A stretch of DNA of 64,000 nt from Siphonodentalium dalli (Eukaryota > Mollusca > Scaphopoda > Gadilida > Siphonodentaliidae): the NCBI GenBank assembly GCA_032622095.1, contig CP136064.1:253334484-253398483 (forward strand), written 5' to 3'. Under the pieces are notes generated by a model. That model saw only the letters and a list, made by a program, of their open reading frames with translations. It searched no databases and was not told the DNA's origin. Made by a program: the position numbers and the translations under genes. Positions 44,930-56,204 of this stretch are shown one piece after another (position 1 is the first letter of the stretch; each line of letters begins with the position of its first letter).

Positions 44930-45310
44930 GATGAAAAACATGACCACTGGCAGCCATCTTGGATTTTGCTCTTTGCATGACTAAATGCTTTGTCACATCC
45001 TACAGATGTCATCCCTTATTAGATTGTCACCAGACAAACGTGGTGACCACTATATTGGAATCATAACATTTTTCCGAATTTTGTTGAAAAACATGGCCGC
45101 CAGCAGCCATCTTGGATTTTAATCTTTGGATGACTAAATCCTTTGGCATGCTCTACAGGTCACATCTCTAATGCTGAATCCCAAAATGTATATATCTCTT
45201 CATGTTGACATCTAGTATTACTTAAACATTTCAAATTTCCACATCACACCATTGACTTAACACATGAAAGTGTCCCCTCTCCAAATTGAGCTACAGTGTC
45301 ATTGACACTT
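44930..45310 (+). mobile_element. Family G element 3, 5'-truncated
   Basis: Two diverged core units (AACATGGCCGCCAGCAGCCA) and the 3' end AAATTGAGCTACAGTGTCATT with hairpin AGTGTCATTGACACT. The 5' end is missing. Confidence 0.75.
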
Positions 45311-45600
45311 ATTACAAAATTTTTATTGATCCGTCCGTTCAAATTCCGGTTCCGCCTGCCTCACCAGAGTTATGGCCCTTTTTGTTACAATTTGCACTCA
45401 ATTTTCATTTCCACATAATAACTGTAGTAAGTCTGAACTGAATGAAATGAAATTTGGCATGTTAGTTTACTAGCCTAAAATACAGGTCAAGTTCGATTTG
45501 GGTTCCGCCTGCCAATTTTCACCAGAGATATGGCCCTTTGTTAGAATTACCACCGGCATATTTTGCCTCCTCCTAGCAATGCTTTGTTTTAAAATATAAT
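45311..45600 (+). mobile_element. Family K element 3, partial
   Basis: GATCCGTCCGTTCAAATTCC, CAGAGTTATGGCCCTTTTTG, GTAAGTCTGAACTGAATGAA, ending GGCATATTTTGCCTCC and AGCAATGCTTTGTT. Confidence 0.6.
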
Positions 45601-45797
45601 TTCGCAATCTAGAATGCCTGGATTATCACAACAAATATGAATGAAAAATATATTCTGTAAAACTACAGACACTGATTTAATTTTAACGCTGGAGTTTTAT
45701 TATGAATATGGGTTAGAGTTCAAACTAAAACCCCAAAAAATGAGACAAGACCAAAACAGTTGAATTGTTTGTTTTTTTTTAGGTAAATAAATAAATA
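45601..45797. other. Short unique interval
   Basis: No feature recognised. Confidence 0.4.
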
Positions 45798-45801
45798 TTA
45801 A

Positions 45802-46039
45802 CCCTTTTATGGCGGGATTAAAGGTTCTTTGCCAGTGCATTCTCTTATATAATCTAGTCTCCCATAGGGAGCCTCGCATATATAAGAGAATGCCCTGGCT
45901 TACAAGGTCACGGTAAATATTATGAAGCCAATGTATTCTCTTATATATGCGAGGCTCCCTATTGGAGATTCGCATATATAAGAGAATGCATTGGAACAGG
46001 GTTTTTGTAAAATTTCAGGAAGCTCCAGTTATGAAAGGG
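45802..46039. mobile_element. Family D element 2 (238 bp)
   Basis: TTAA at 45798-45801; right flank ATAA is a one-base variant. Starts CCCTTTTATGGCGGGA, ends CCAGTTATGAAAGGG-A. Two hairpins with TATATAAGAGAATGC and GGGAGCCTCGCA. Confidence 0.82.
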
Positions 46040-46439
46040 ATAATACCACTGATCACAGGAGCTTGGAATTGGGTCAAAACCCCTCTTTTATTGGCGGATC
46101 CACCTCGCGGGACCATAGGTCACGGAAGGAACGAAACAAGAAATTGTTGCCACCCATTTTGAACTCAACTGTATTCCTACAAAAAATATATTTTTACTAA
46201 AAACTGTTGGTACCTCTTACACCTTAGATGCCAATCTACAACATTCCATAGGTATATTCGTCCAGTTCTTCGAAAACCTCACTTTATTTCGGTAATGTAT
46301 TGTAAATTCACCAACGAACACAAATCCGCGACATCTCCATCACCTGTTTTAAAATCGAAATATGCGGAAACTTTAAAACTATGATCCGGAGACGGATAGC
46401 ATAAAAGTACCGTTTATAATTTCGAACATTAGCTGCTGA

Positions 46440-47060
46440 TTACATGTTTATTACATGACCGTATCGATGCACTGATCATCATGAACTTTTTGATGGATGA
46501 TAACATTGGTGTCTAGATGGGAACGAATCATTTTGGGCTCATTTGCATAAAAACATGGCCGCTGGCAGCCATCTTGGATTTCAGTGATAATACTAGATGA
46601 ATCTGAATCAATAACACAGCCTAGAGCCTGTGTCGATGCTCCTATCATCACGAAATTTTTCATCGATCATGACATTGATATATAGACGACACCGAGTCAT
46701 TTTGGGCTTATTTGCATGAAAAACATGGCCGCCAACAGCCATCTTGGATTTCAAAATTGCATTATTTAGCACGAGCAAGAGGTCGCAGTGTTGGTCCGAT
46801 CATAATTAAATTTGTCACGGAGGTTGACATTGATATGTAGATGGGAACGAGTCATTTTCGTGTGAATTCTCAAAGAAACATGGCCGCCGTCGGATTTCAG
46901 CGACAACACCGCATATATAATTAAATCAATAACACTGCCTAGAGCCTAGGCCTATGTCGATGCACCGATCATCGTGAAATTGTTCATGGGTCATGACATT
47001 GGTATCAAAATGAGAACGAATCATTGTTAGAGACTGTAACATTGGTGCGATCGTCTTGAA
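46440..47060 (+). repeat. Family G-like core units inside element P
   Basis: Three to four diverged units with GATGGGAACGAATCATTTTG, ACATGGCCGC and CCATCTTGGATTTCA, without terminal sequences. They have accumulated more changes than arrays G1 and G2. Confidence 0.7.
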
Positions 47061-47131
47061 ATTAGTCATAGAAACATGGCCACTGTCGGATTTCAGCCAC
47101 TCATTTCATCGACCATGAAAGTTACGCCAAT

Positions 47132-47581
47132 GGGGTCATTGTCACAAGGCTCCGGTCACATTCGTAGCCAGTGTAGCCAGCTTATTTCACCGGCGATCAC
47201 ATTCGTAGTCAGCTTTTCTAATTCGTGGTTAAAATTGCCCGAAATATGACGTCATCACGTTAGTGATTAAAATGTCGACGTCATGCTCCAAAACTGACTT
47301 CGTTTATCAACTTATATTGGAATATAATTCGAGCATTCCAACGACATTGATCCGAAACATCAGGTTATTAGATGAACTTATATCAAAACTAAATTCAAGT
47401 TGTTGTTCATCCATCAACTCAGAAAAATTAGATTAACCTGATCGTGTTCATTGAGGCTCGCCTGAATATGAAAAGCTGGCTACAAATGTGATCGCCATAG
47501 AAAAGCTGGCTACAATTGTGATCGATTAAAAAACCTGGCTACGAATGTGATCGGATCGCGGAGCCTTGTGACAATGACCCC
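47132..47581. mobile_element. Element Q, 450 bp with 40-bp TIRs
   Basis: Ends GGGGTCATTGTCACAAGGCT and its complement AGCCTTGTGACAATGACCCC. Inside each end the motif GGCTACNAATGTGATCG is repeated: twice at the left, three times at the right. No clear target duplication. No coding frame. Confidence 0.8.
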
Positions 47582-49012
47582 ATCAGCGAAAGTTACATTA
47601 AGTAATGTTTTTAATATTTTTTTGGTATTTTTGATTTTGAGAAAAACAATGCCGATGGTGGCTAGCTGTCTTGAATTTAAAAATTGAATTTCCAATTCAG
47701 GCTATATAATCATATGCATAAAGCCATTCTTTGAGAGTTTTGGTGCTGATTCGTTACGAGTCACGAGTGACGTATACTATTTATATATCCTGGTACCGGT
47801 ACAGTTGACTATACTTATAGTTGCTTATTAAATAAAATTTATGTTAGCGAGTTTATCACTAACTCAAATTTATAAACTAGTTATTCGGTAAACCAGTTCG
47901 CATTACAACTTGCAAACGCACAAATAAAACGTATACTGTAAAGAATACGCAGGATAATTTTGTGCTCTTACATTAAAGAATCTTATTACATTTTATTACT
48001 GTATTTGGCATATTAATGGCGAGTTTTTGTACCCTACATTGACAATTTTGATTTTCGCGAAACTAAACACTCGTTCTATATATGCATGGCCAATATCGTT
48101 ACCTAACTCAAGAAAAATGTCTTCTCTCATCAACTAAGACATATATTTGTTAGTCAGAACTAGTAAAAAACAGCATTTTATGTGGAAATAATTAAGATAT
48201 TCTGGCAACGAATCTGCACCAAAACGCACAAAGGAATCGCTTCATGCATAGGCATATATACCAGGCCTCCCCGTGAGTCTATATATCTTCTTTTTCTTCT
48301 ACTTCATGATATTCGACCAGTAGGCCTAATCAGTGGGTTGATTACAATTACTATTATATGATGGATATTTTAGGCCTATACAACGGAGTAAATAGAAATA
48401 AATTATATGTAAAATATTTGTACTAATTACCATTCAGTCAAATGAAGAATATCTTCTTGGGTAGTCGTCATTTTCATGAGATGATAACAGCAGACACAGA
48501 AAAATACAGAAATTTTCAGGAAAATGCACAAAACATCAGGATTAGATCTTCAAAAATGCGCATAGTATGACGCAAACATAAACTGATTTAAGTTTTCAAT
48601 CGCCTAAGTTCGAAAACCGCACGCACTTTCAAATATTTTTGAATTTTGCAGCCTTTAAATTTAGGTTTCGATTTTATTGGTTTTGTGCCGTTTGTCATTC
48701 CGATTCTAAAACAGGTGATGGAGATGTTGCGGATTTGTGTTCGTTGGTGAATTTACAATACATTACCGAAATAAAGTGAGGTTTTCGAAGAACTGGACAA
48801 ATATACCTATGGAATGTTGTAGATTGGCATCTAAGGTGTAAGAGGTACCAACAGTTTTTAGTGAAAATATATTTTTTGTAGGAATACAGTTGAGTTCAAA
48901 ATGGGTGGCAACAATTTCTTGTTTCGTTCCTTCCGTGACCTATGGTCCCAGGAGGTGGATCCGCCAATAAAAGAGGGGTTTTGACCAAATTCCAAGCTCC
49001 TGTGCACTGATA

Positions 49013-49952
49013 ATTAAAAAAATTAAAATTAAATTTATAGCGAAATATAAATATTTAAACAGTTTTTCAAGATTGAAATATGGGCTGAATATATTTATCA
49101 GAGTTATGGAGGCACGGACTCCGTATGAGTGTTCATTGCTTCGTATGTGCTTAATTCAGTGAAAGTGAACAAATTCTCATTTCTTATTGAAATGGCCATG
49201 TTTCAATCGGAATGGCACATTGAGATGTCCCCCTACTGAGATTAAGCTCTAAAATCAATTGAAGTTTTTTAGCAGGAATATATTTGTACATTAACCCATT
49301 ATAAACATACTAACAACAACAAAAAAGAATCGAGAAATGGGAAATTAGTGAATGAGTAAATAAATTTGTGACAATTGGGTAAAATACTAAATTTATGGCT
49401 TTTCAATGATGTTTATAAAATACTGGAATGTCATTCCATATTTATACCCATTCTGTAGACTTTACTTACAATACTGATTCCAGAACATAAAACATTTCCC
49501 AAATTTGTTGAGTATTTCGAGTTACTGTATACACCCATCTGTAAGCCCATCCCCGAGGATAAGCCCAGTATGTGTTTTTGTTCCCAAAAAAATCATGTGG
49601 TACATGGTCCTCGAAGATAAGCCCACCCCCATTTTAAGAAATTACTAGTTGAGGGCGAGTAAACATTGATGTTGAATACGTTATCTCTGAATGATGCACA
49701 TATAGACATACACATCAAAGATATATGCTCTCTTTATCTACAATATAAGATGATCTTTGTGTGTTATTTTAAATATTTGTCAAGCATAATAAAGTACAAA
49801 ACATTAAATAAAATAAATATAGTATACAGCATGATTCATATAAAACACGATATTAGATTAGCACTGAATGCAAACTGATTTTGAATGTGGGAGTCCTCAA
49901 TGATGAGCCCAGTCCCAAGTTTTTCTATAAAAAAATTGACAGTTCCCTGGGC
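49013..49952. other. Unique AT-rich DNA with scattered AAGCCCA words
   Basis: 49540-49640 has GTAAGCCCATCCCCGAGGAT and GATAAGCCCACCCCC, and 49890-49952 has GATGAGCCCAGTCCC and CTGGGCTTAA. These could be ends of an unrecognised element of about 0.4 kb. No gene. Confidence 0.4.
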
Positions 49953-49956
49953 TTAA

Positions 49957-50348
49957 CCCTTTACCCAACAGAAGGGCCCTGTGCCAATGCATTCTCTTAT
50001 ATATGCGAGTCGACCATAGGTCGCCTCGCATATATAAGAGAATGCATTGGCTTAACACATTACAAATTATAAAATTGTTAAAGAATGTAAGAAAAAATTG
50101 TAAAAAGTGTTAAAAAAAGATTTTTTTTAGGCCAATGCATTCTCTTATATATGCGAGGCGACCTATGGTCGACTCGCATATATAAGAGAATGCATTGGCA
50201 CAGGGCATAACTGTAACTATCACAATGTGGTCAAGGAGCCGGTTCCAATGATATCCATATTTGTATGGTTCTATTGAGACAGACCGAAGATATTTTAGGC
50301 TGTTGAAGCTTTATTTGGCCGTTTTTGGCCGGTTTGTTGGGTAAAGGG
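49957..50348 (+). mobile_element. Family C element 3, TTAA-flanked (392 bp)
   Basis: TTAA at 49953-49956 and 50349-50352. Nearly identical to 28736-29117, with an extra GGCCGTTTTT near the right end. High identity implies recent mobility. Confidence 0.95.
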
Positions 50349-50352
50349 TTAA

Positions 50353-50821
50353 AGATGGATGAAAACAGCATGTGCCTTCAAAATTGGGAGTTTATTTAAT
50401 TTCTAATTATCTAGTTATCTGTAACTGCTGCCAGTTGGTATTGTCGATTGTATTGCACATTATTGTATTGAACTGCACAGGAGAATGATGTTTTCTCTGC
50501 AGTGCATTCTTCCACAATTGAAGCTTACGTTTATTACCACATAATTATGTTGTTGTTATCAGTACGCCTGTGAAGATAGATCATATTCTTATGTGCATAT
50601 CTCAGAGAATCTGCAAAAAATGCCTCCTATATCTCCACCTCAGTGTGCTGATCGTTCATGCTGTGTATATTTGACTTAGTCGGCTGCACAATTTATTCAT
50701 TTGGGCCAATATTGAGATATAAGTGCACAAAATTGCCAATAGGATTATCATTTCTTATTATTTGTTGTAGTAAATGGTTCTTGTAGATGAAACACAGCCC
50801 TCTGGTGGCTCGGTTGATGAA
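50353..50821. other. Unique DNA
   Basis: Repeat-free. 50480-50660 contains CACATAATTATGTTGTTG and CTTATGTGCATATCTC. No coding frame recognised. Confidence 0.35.
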
Positions 50822-50829
50822 GGTGCAAG

Positions 50830-51196
50830 CAAGCTTTGTAATAGTGTGCATGTCATTTGCGAAATGAGGTTGCCAGAGGGTGAATTTAGTGACGCTATCC
50901 TGCACTGTTAGCTAGCATCACAAATTCACCCTCTGGGAACCTCATTCTGCTTAGGCCTCAACTGCTATGGGAGACCTAGAATCAGCTGCAAATTTGAGGA
51001 TATGGAAAAGGGATATTGAAAAAGTAACTGAAATCAATGTTTATTTGAAATAATATATACTTCCCAGAAGATGAGAAGAATGAGGTCCACAGAGGGTGAA
51101 TTTGGTGATGCTAGCCCACCACACAGGGTAGCATCACTAAATTAACCCTCTATGGACCTCATCCTACAAATGTCAGGCACACTATATCCAGGCTTG
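50830..51196. mobile_element. Family A MITE, long form (367 bp)
   Basis: Exact 8-bp duplication GGTGCAAG at 50822-50829 and 51197-51204. Diverged TIRs CAAGCTTTG and CCAGGCTTG. The centre is shortened relative to the 442-bp copy. Confidence 0.93.
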
Positions 51197-51269
51197 GGTG
51201 CAAGGCACATTTGAAGGCCAATAATGCCAAACATAAGCTCGGATTTGTGATATACTCACAGGGAAGGTA

Positions 51270-51483
51270 CAGTAATGCCCAAAGTATTTTACCCTTTAAC
51301 CACAGTAGAATTATGGGAAATTTTTCAGGATTTAGTCGGAAATATGGCTTATTGCCATTCATCGGAAAGCTCTCACCGAGAGCTTTCTGATGAATGGCAG
51401 CAAGCCATATTTCCAACTAAATCCCTAAAAAAATTCCCATAATTCTGCTGTGGTTAAGGGGTCAATTATTTAGGACATTACTG
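51270..51483. mobile_element. Family B MITE, near-complete foldback (214 bp)
   Basis: TA flanks, CAGTAATGCCCAAAGTATTT start and ACATTACTG end. Centre AGCTCTCACCGAGAGCTTTC. Confidence 0.93.
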
Positions 51484-51598
51484 TAACTGGCTCGTTATCT
51501 GGTCAGGTTTGTCAGTTGCTTTCCAGAGGTCGGTGGTTTCTATTTGCAGAGGAGTGACTTCCCAGTGAAAGTAACCCTCTGTGCAGTCTTTCCTTCAA

Positions 51599-51652
51599 CA
51601 AGCCTTAAAATATTTTGTCTGAAATTTGCAGAATGAGGTCCCCAGATATCGT
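51599..51652 (+). mobile_element. Family A left-end fragment
   Basis: CAAGCCTTAAAATATTTTGTC, then TTGCAGAATGAGGTCCCCAG, then loss of similarity. Confidence 0.7.
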
Positions 51653-51831
51653 TAAAACAAAATTAATCCTTGTTCAAAGACAAGAAATTTTTGTGGTTGA
51701 GAGCAAAACCCCGGAGCGGTTTAACAGATTTTGGAAAAATATTTGAATGTAAAATCGAAAAGAAATTAAAAAGTCTAAAGAGATGAAATTTAGAAAGTGC
51801 TGTATTGGAAGACCGACCACGTCTTTATTTA

Positions 51832-52015
51832 CAGTTATGACCCTTTAACCACAGCAGAATTATGGGAAATTTTTCAGGATTTAAACTGAAATACGGCTTG
51901 TTGCCATTCATCGGAAAGCTCTCGGAATGGCAGCAAGTCATATTTCCGACTAAATCCTGAAACATTTTGCATAATTCTGCTGTGGTTTATGGGTCGATTG
52001 TTTAGGACATTACTG
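51832..52015. mobile_element. Family B MITE (184 bp)
   Basis: TA flanks. CAGTTATGACCCTTTAACC start (internal deletion after position 9), ACATTACTG end. One arm shortened at the centre (GCTCTCGGAATGGCAGC). Confidence 0.88.
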
Positions 52016-52017
52016 TA

Positions 52018-52457
52018 TATTAGGCGCATTTTGTTTTCCTCTTCCAAGCATTCATCTTCAACTAGCAATGTCAGTCTGATTTTTTTCTGAAGCTTCATTA
52101 CAATATAGTTTACAGTAGAAATCCAAACATCCATGTAACACTCCATCCAAATATCAAGCACACCAAATGCTATACTGTATTTGCTTGGTATTAAGTACCC
52201 ATGCACTGTCTCAAGTAAAAAGCTTAAACCAAGCACTGAGGAAAAGAAAGTGCAGTTGTCGCGACTTTATGCACATCATGCATGCATCATGGGTCATTTA
52301 CTGTGAAAGTAATAAATTACTATGAATCCGTTCACTTAACCTGCTCCATCGGTTCATTGGCTTTATTCTCAAAAACACGAAGATCAAAAACAATTTCTCC
52401 TATCTTTTTTGAATAGATAGAAGTGAAAAATCAACAAGCCAGAAAACTATAGATGCA
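52018..52457. other. Unique DNA
   Basis: A 120-codon minus-strand frame (51874-52236) partly reads the family B element and is not called a gene. Confidence 0.5.
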
Positions 52458-52465
52458 AATCTCTG

Positions 52466-52717
52466 CAAGCCTTGAAATAGTGTGTCTGTCATTTGAAGAA
52501 TGAGGTCCCCAGAGGGTGAATTTAGTGATGCTACCCTGCATAGCGGGCTAGCATCACCAAATTCACCCTCTGGGAACCTCATTCTGCTTACTCCTCAGCA
52601 GAATGAGGTCCCTACAGGGTTAATTTGGTGATGCTAGCCCGCTATGCGGGGTAGCATCACTAAATTCACCCTCTGGGGACCTCATTCTGCAAATGACACA
52701 CACTATTTCAAGGCTTG
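52466..52717. mobile_element. Family A MITE, complete short form (252 bp)
   Basis: Exact 8-bp duplication AATCTCTG at 52458-52465 and 52718-52725. CAAGCCTTGAAATAGTGTG and complement. Both hairpin arms intact, tips CTATGCGGGGTAGC and CATAGCGGGCTAGC. Confidence 0.96.
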
Positions 52718-52725
52718 AATCTCTG

Positions 52726-53912
52726 TGGTTATTACCTTTCTGGGAACTGCATAAATACATGAAATTTAAATATGTATTTTAGAAGGGCATGACTTTCACT
52801 TCATGAATTCCAAACAAACGTGACTTTTTCCTCTATCTCCGGGTCACGGTTCTGGTATCACTTATCAAAAGTGTCAACATGGAGGGGGCGGTTCCAAGGG
52901 GTATCTACCCATAATGCAAGCAATTTATTATGGCGCGCAATGACTTCATGACTCACACTTTGTGGTTTTAGCCTCTTCTCGGTAGTTGTTTACTCGAAGC
53001 AGGCTTTACTTGTTTTTTTTGTCTCAACCTTCCACGCATGCGGGCGGTTTTTAACTTTGAGTTACAACTTCTTTCCATTATAGATCAACAGTGCTGTAAG
53101 TAGTGTATTTATTGTTACTTTTGTGTTAAATTTGTTAATTAGCTAACTCTTCTTGAGAACTGTCAATTTCATTTGTCTTGTTAATTTCTTCTGTTTAGTC
53201 ATTGTAAAGCAATGGATGTATATGACTGTTGATGTATGGAATGATGATAACAAGAACATGGAACCTCATTTCAAATTATATAACATATAGATGCATTGCA
53301 CATGTATCATGATGTATGTTCAAATCAGTTAGCTTTGAGCATACATCTCCTTGGTAATCTCAAAAGTTGAAAATAACTCATAAAATTCGGATTTTGTTTG
53401 GATAAATATTAATTCAATTCAGAAAGTTAAAATGTTCAATGAGTTCTAGCATCCAAAAGATTCAAACATCCATCACTATTGCTTTGAGATCTACAAATAT
53501 CAACTGTTATCATTTTTTATTACACGATCCTACCCTTATTCCATTCAATAAACCCATTCTATAAATTGTGATATTAAACGTTCGTTTAATAACAGGAAAT
53601 AGTGCCAGGTGACCTTTGACTTCCGGTTTGCCGTCTTTTAACATTCCGTACGCTACGTCTCAAAAATACTATGACTTCCAATATTTTTCCAACAAACTAT
53701 CATGAATGAAGAATTTGAAAAGTTATGTTATTAAAATATACGCCGTTAAAAGCGCCAAATAGTCTTTATTTATCTGGGACTATTTCTTTACGCGGGCAAA
53801 CAACGAATAGTTACGTGAAACGTCATCGCATGTCTTATAGAAGCCGATGTTAGTTTCTCGTTCCATTTGTTGATTTAAGTATGTTTTGTCGATGTTTTGG
53901 ATCATGTAATAA
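52726..53912. promoter_or_regulatory. Unique DNA with two promoter-like islands
   Basis: 52830-53100 has CATGGAGGGGGCGG, TTATTATGGCGCGCAATGAC and a strong donor-like GTAAGTAG at 53096. 53600-53870 has TGACCTTTGACT (53610-53621, nuclear-receptor DR1-like) abutting CTTCCGG (ETS-like). No coding sequence follows either within the window that I can recognise. Promoter function is inference. Confidence 0.25.
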
Positions 53913-54068
53913 ATAGAATCTACAACTCGTCCCCATTTTATTGAGGAAATTACAAAACTCGTCCAGTAAATTAGGACTGGACCTCGCCAAAGGCTCGGTC
54001 CAGACCTAATTTACTGGACTCGTTTTGTAAATTCCGCTATAAACTGGGGACTCGTTGTAGATCCTCTA
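53913..54068. mobile_element. Foldback MITE-like hairpin (156 bp)
   Basis: ATAGAATCTACAACTCGTCC and complement GGGGACTCGTTGTAGAT, with inner stems CCAGTAAATTAGGACTGGAC / GGTCCAGACCTAATTTACTGG around a CGCCAAAGGCTCG loop. Imperfect but continuous over about 70 bp per arm. Confidence 0.8.
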
Positions 54069-54071
54069 TAT

Positions 54072-54119
54072 CCACCACCACCACCACCACCACCACCACC
54101 ACCACCACCACCACCACCA
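54072..54119 (+). repeat. (CCA)16 microsatellite
   Basis: Uninterrupted CCA array of about 48 bp immediately right of the hairpin. Confidence 0.95.
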
Positions 54120-54194
54120 AGTTTCCTACAAACATTTCCTTATGAACTAAAATTTCCAAGTGAAAATTTTGAGTTGAAACAATCTAAACTTTAA

Positions 54195-54444
54195 AACGTT
54201 TTATTCTAAATACTCATTGACGAGTAATTCCCTTTGGAAATGTTCAGTTTGTAAGTTTAATAACTGTAATTTATTATCGGAAATATTTCCCATCAATTAA
54301 TATGAACATGTCTGCACTTGTATTATCTTTTGCCACACTGTCGTCTGCTTATTTTTCATACACCACTCCAAATGAATAATAAATAGACCATTCCAATATT
54401 TACTTCTGTGACTGGGTGAGATAACCTATTTAGTATAGAAAGGG
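54195..54444. mobile_element. Family E element (250 bp)
   Basis: TTAA at 54191-54194 and 54445-54448. Right end ATTTAGTATAGAAAGGG is intact; left end is mutated (AACGTTTTATTCTAAATACT). Contains GACGAGTAATTCCC and ATAAATAGACCATTCCAATA. Confidence 0.8.
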
Positions 54445-54448
54445 TTAA

Positions 54449-55202
54449 ATTTAATGCTTTGAGTTTAAATTTTGTGTTTGGACTAAAACTTTTAGTTGAA
54501 ATCTGAAATGTATGTTAGACCATTAATGTTTTTATAAATATTCTGGGAGTTATTTGGGTGACTGAGTAGTTCAATTCGTTCAAATGGTAAGGCCAAGACA
54601 TATGTATTAAAAATAAATACCTCAGTTCAGACTCTTGGGTCATGTGACCTGTTATTTCGATCTACATTTCAACATGAAAAAGTAAATAAACAAATTCAAG
54701 GTGCGCCAAAAAATTTGGGAACCACAATACAAGGAAGGAAAACTGAATCAAAATAAACCAAATTGAGTCGTTTATTTCATTAAAATAATTAGTGTCAGCT
54801 TCAAATTTTGTCCTTGAGGTATCATAAAAAGAAAACAGTGGTCAAAAGAAAGTCGTTGTGATATTTATGACAGAGTGGGACATAATATATGTATAATATC
54901 CATTCTATTTCCCTACAGCACTATTTATAAAGCTATTTTATGTTCTTCAGAATCTAATAATGCCTATATACAAGAACAGTAGGGGGACCCTCAAAGGATA
55001 AACTTGCTATTTTATTTCTGGACTACAATAAAATAAATTTAAAAAAACGTATTAATGATGTCGTGGGATAAAGACTCTTTATTGTTATGGGTCATTTCTT
55101 GATTTGTTGGCTTTATGATGTCATTAAACTCCAGAATTTATTTCATAGTGTAATTAACTAGTTTTGCACAATAATAGCCAGGTTTAGACATCACCCAGTA
55201 CT
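54449..55202. other. Unique AT-rich DNA
   Basis: No gene, no element ends. Confidence 0.45.
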
Positions 55203-55203
55203 A

Positions 55204-55343
55204 CAGTAATGCCCTAAATAAAAAACTCCTTAACCAGTGAGAGCTTTCTGATGAATGGCAACATGCCATATTTCCAACTAAATCCTGAAAAATTACCCAT
55301 AATTCTGCTGTGGTTAAGTAGTTGATTATTTATGGCATTACTG
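55204..55343. mobile_element. Family B MITE (140 bp)
   Basis: TA at the left, TG at the right (mutated). CAGTAATGCCCTAAATAAAA start and ATGGCATTACTG end. The left arm has lost the CAGCAGAATTATGGG segment. Confidence 0.88.
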
Positions 55344-55468
55344 TGTAGTAGCGTGTCATCTACATGTATATTATTTTTTCTACAGAAGCTCCATACAACA
55401 GTGTGTACAGGTTTCTTTTCTTGAACTCCAAACCTGAAATCTCACATTCCGTATTATATGTGACTCTT

Positions 55469-56204
55469 ATTATGCCCCCGATCTCCGATGGAGATTTGGG
55501 GGTATATAGTGGAGCCCTCTGTCCGTCCGTCCGTCCTTCCGTCCGTCCGTACGAACGTTTCAACTCATAACTTTGGTTTCGCTAATTCAATTTCACAATA
55601 ACTGCGGTTTCTTCCGACCATTTTTTCCAGAGTTACGCCCCTTTTTGGACTTAGAAAATTAAGTTTTCTGTGGCATACAAACGTTTCAACTCATAACTTT
55701 GGTTTCGCTAATTCAATTCAGTTGATCTTTGGTATGCCAATAGACCAGCCAGGGGGACAAGATTTCCCCATAGCCGTGGTTTCGTCCGCCCATTTTTTCC
55801 AGAGTTACGCCCCTTTTTGGACTTAGAAAATTCAGGTTTTCTGCTACTTTTTTTGGTTTCCAGATGATAACTTGATTTTGGATTGTTTATTTGCAAAACC
55901 CGTTTTTTTGTGTATTACCAATATCAAGGTAAAATTTCGGTTCAATCGGATAATTTTTGTGAGAGTTATGACCCTTTTTCGACTTAAAAAATTCAGTTTT
56001 TTTTTTTTTGAAAATTCAGTTTTCCTTCTATTTTTGTGGCACCAGACCAAATTTGAAGCTAATATAGAACAACATTCGTACTAAATACTCATGAATAACA
56101 TAACTTTACAAAGTGCCATTTAATAAGTATTTGCACAAAAATAAGAAAAATCCTCTCTGATTGTACAGTCGGGGGCGTTACCTCCGCCCAGCGGTGCACT
56201 TGTT
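55469..56204 (+). mobile_element. Family J element
   Basis: Starts ATTATGCCCCCGATCTCC with an inverted GGAGATTTGGGGGTAT, then GTCCGTCC runs and core units (CAACTCATAACTTTGGTTTC, CCAGAGTTACGCCCCTTTTT). The end is GTCGGGGGCGTTACC, CCCAGCGGTGCACTTGTT (56195-56204 = TGCACTTGTT). The start and end share GCCCCCGA/TCGGGGGC as an inverted repeat. No coding capacity. Confidence 0.72.

Larger units (their letters stand above)
46046..49010. mobile_element. Element P, 3.0 kb with 310-bp terminal inverted repeats
   Basis: 46046-46357 and 48701-49010 are inverted repeats at high identity (CACAGGAGCTTGGAATT, GGCGGATCCACCTCG, CGGAAGGAACGAAACAAG, GTAATGTATTGTAAATTCAC and complements). TA flanks both ends (46044-46045, 49011-49012). 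The interior holds G-like core units, element Q and about 1.1 kb of AT-rich DNA (47582-48700). No transposase frame was found. Long TIRs with TA flanks could indicate a Tc1/mariner-related or foldback element. Confidence 0.75.

Noticed and set aside
51874-52236. 120-codon minus-strand frame
   Set aside because: Its C-terminal third is family B MITE sequence, and the rest has no motif.
53085-53105. Possible 12-nt microexon between an acceptor (TTTCCATTATAG) and donor (GTAAGTAG)
   Set aside because: Splice-like words this close occur by chance, and nothing on either side supports a transcript.
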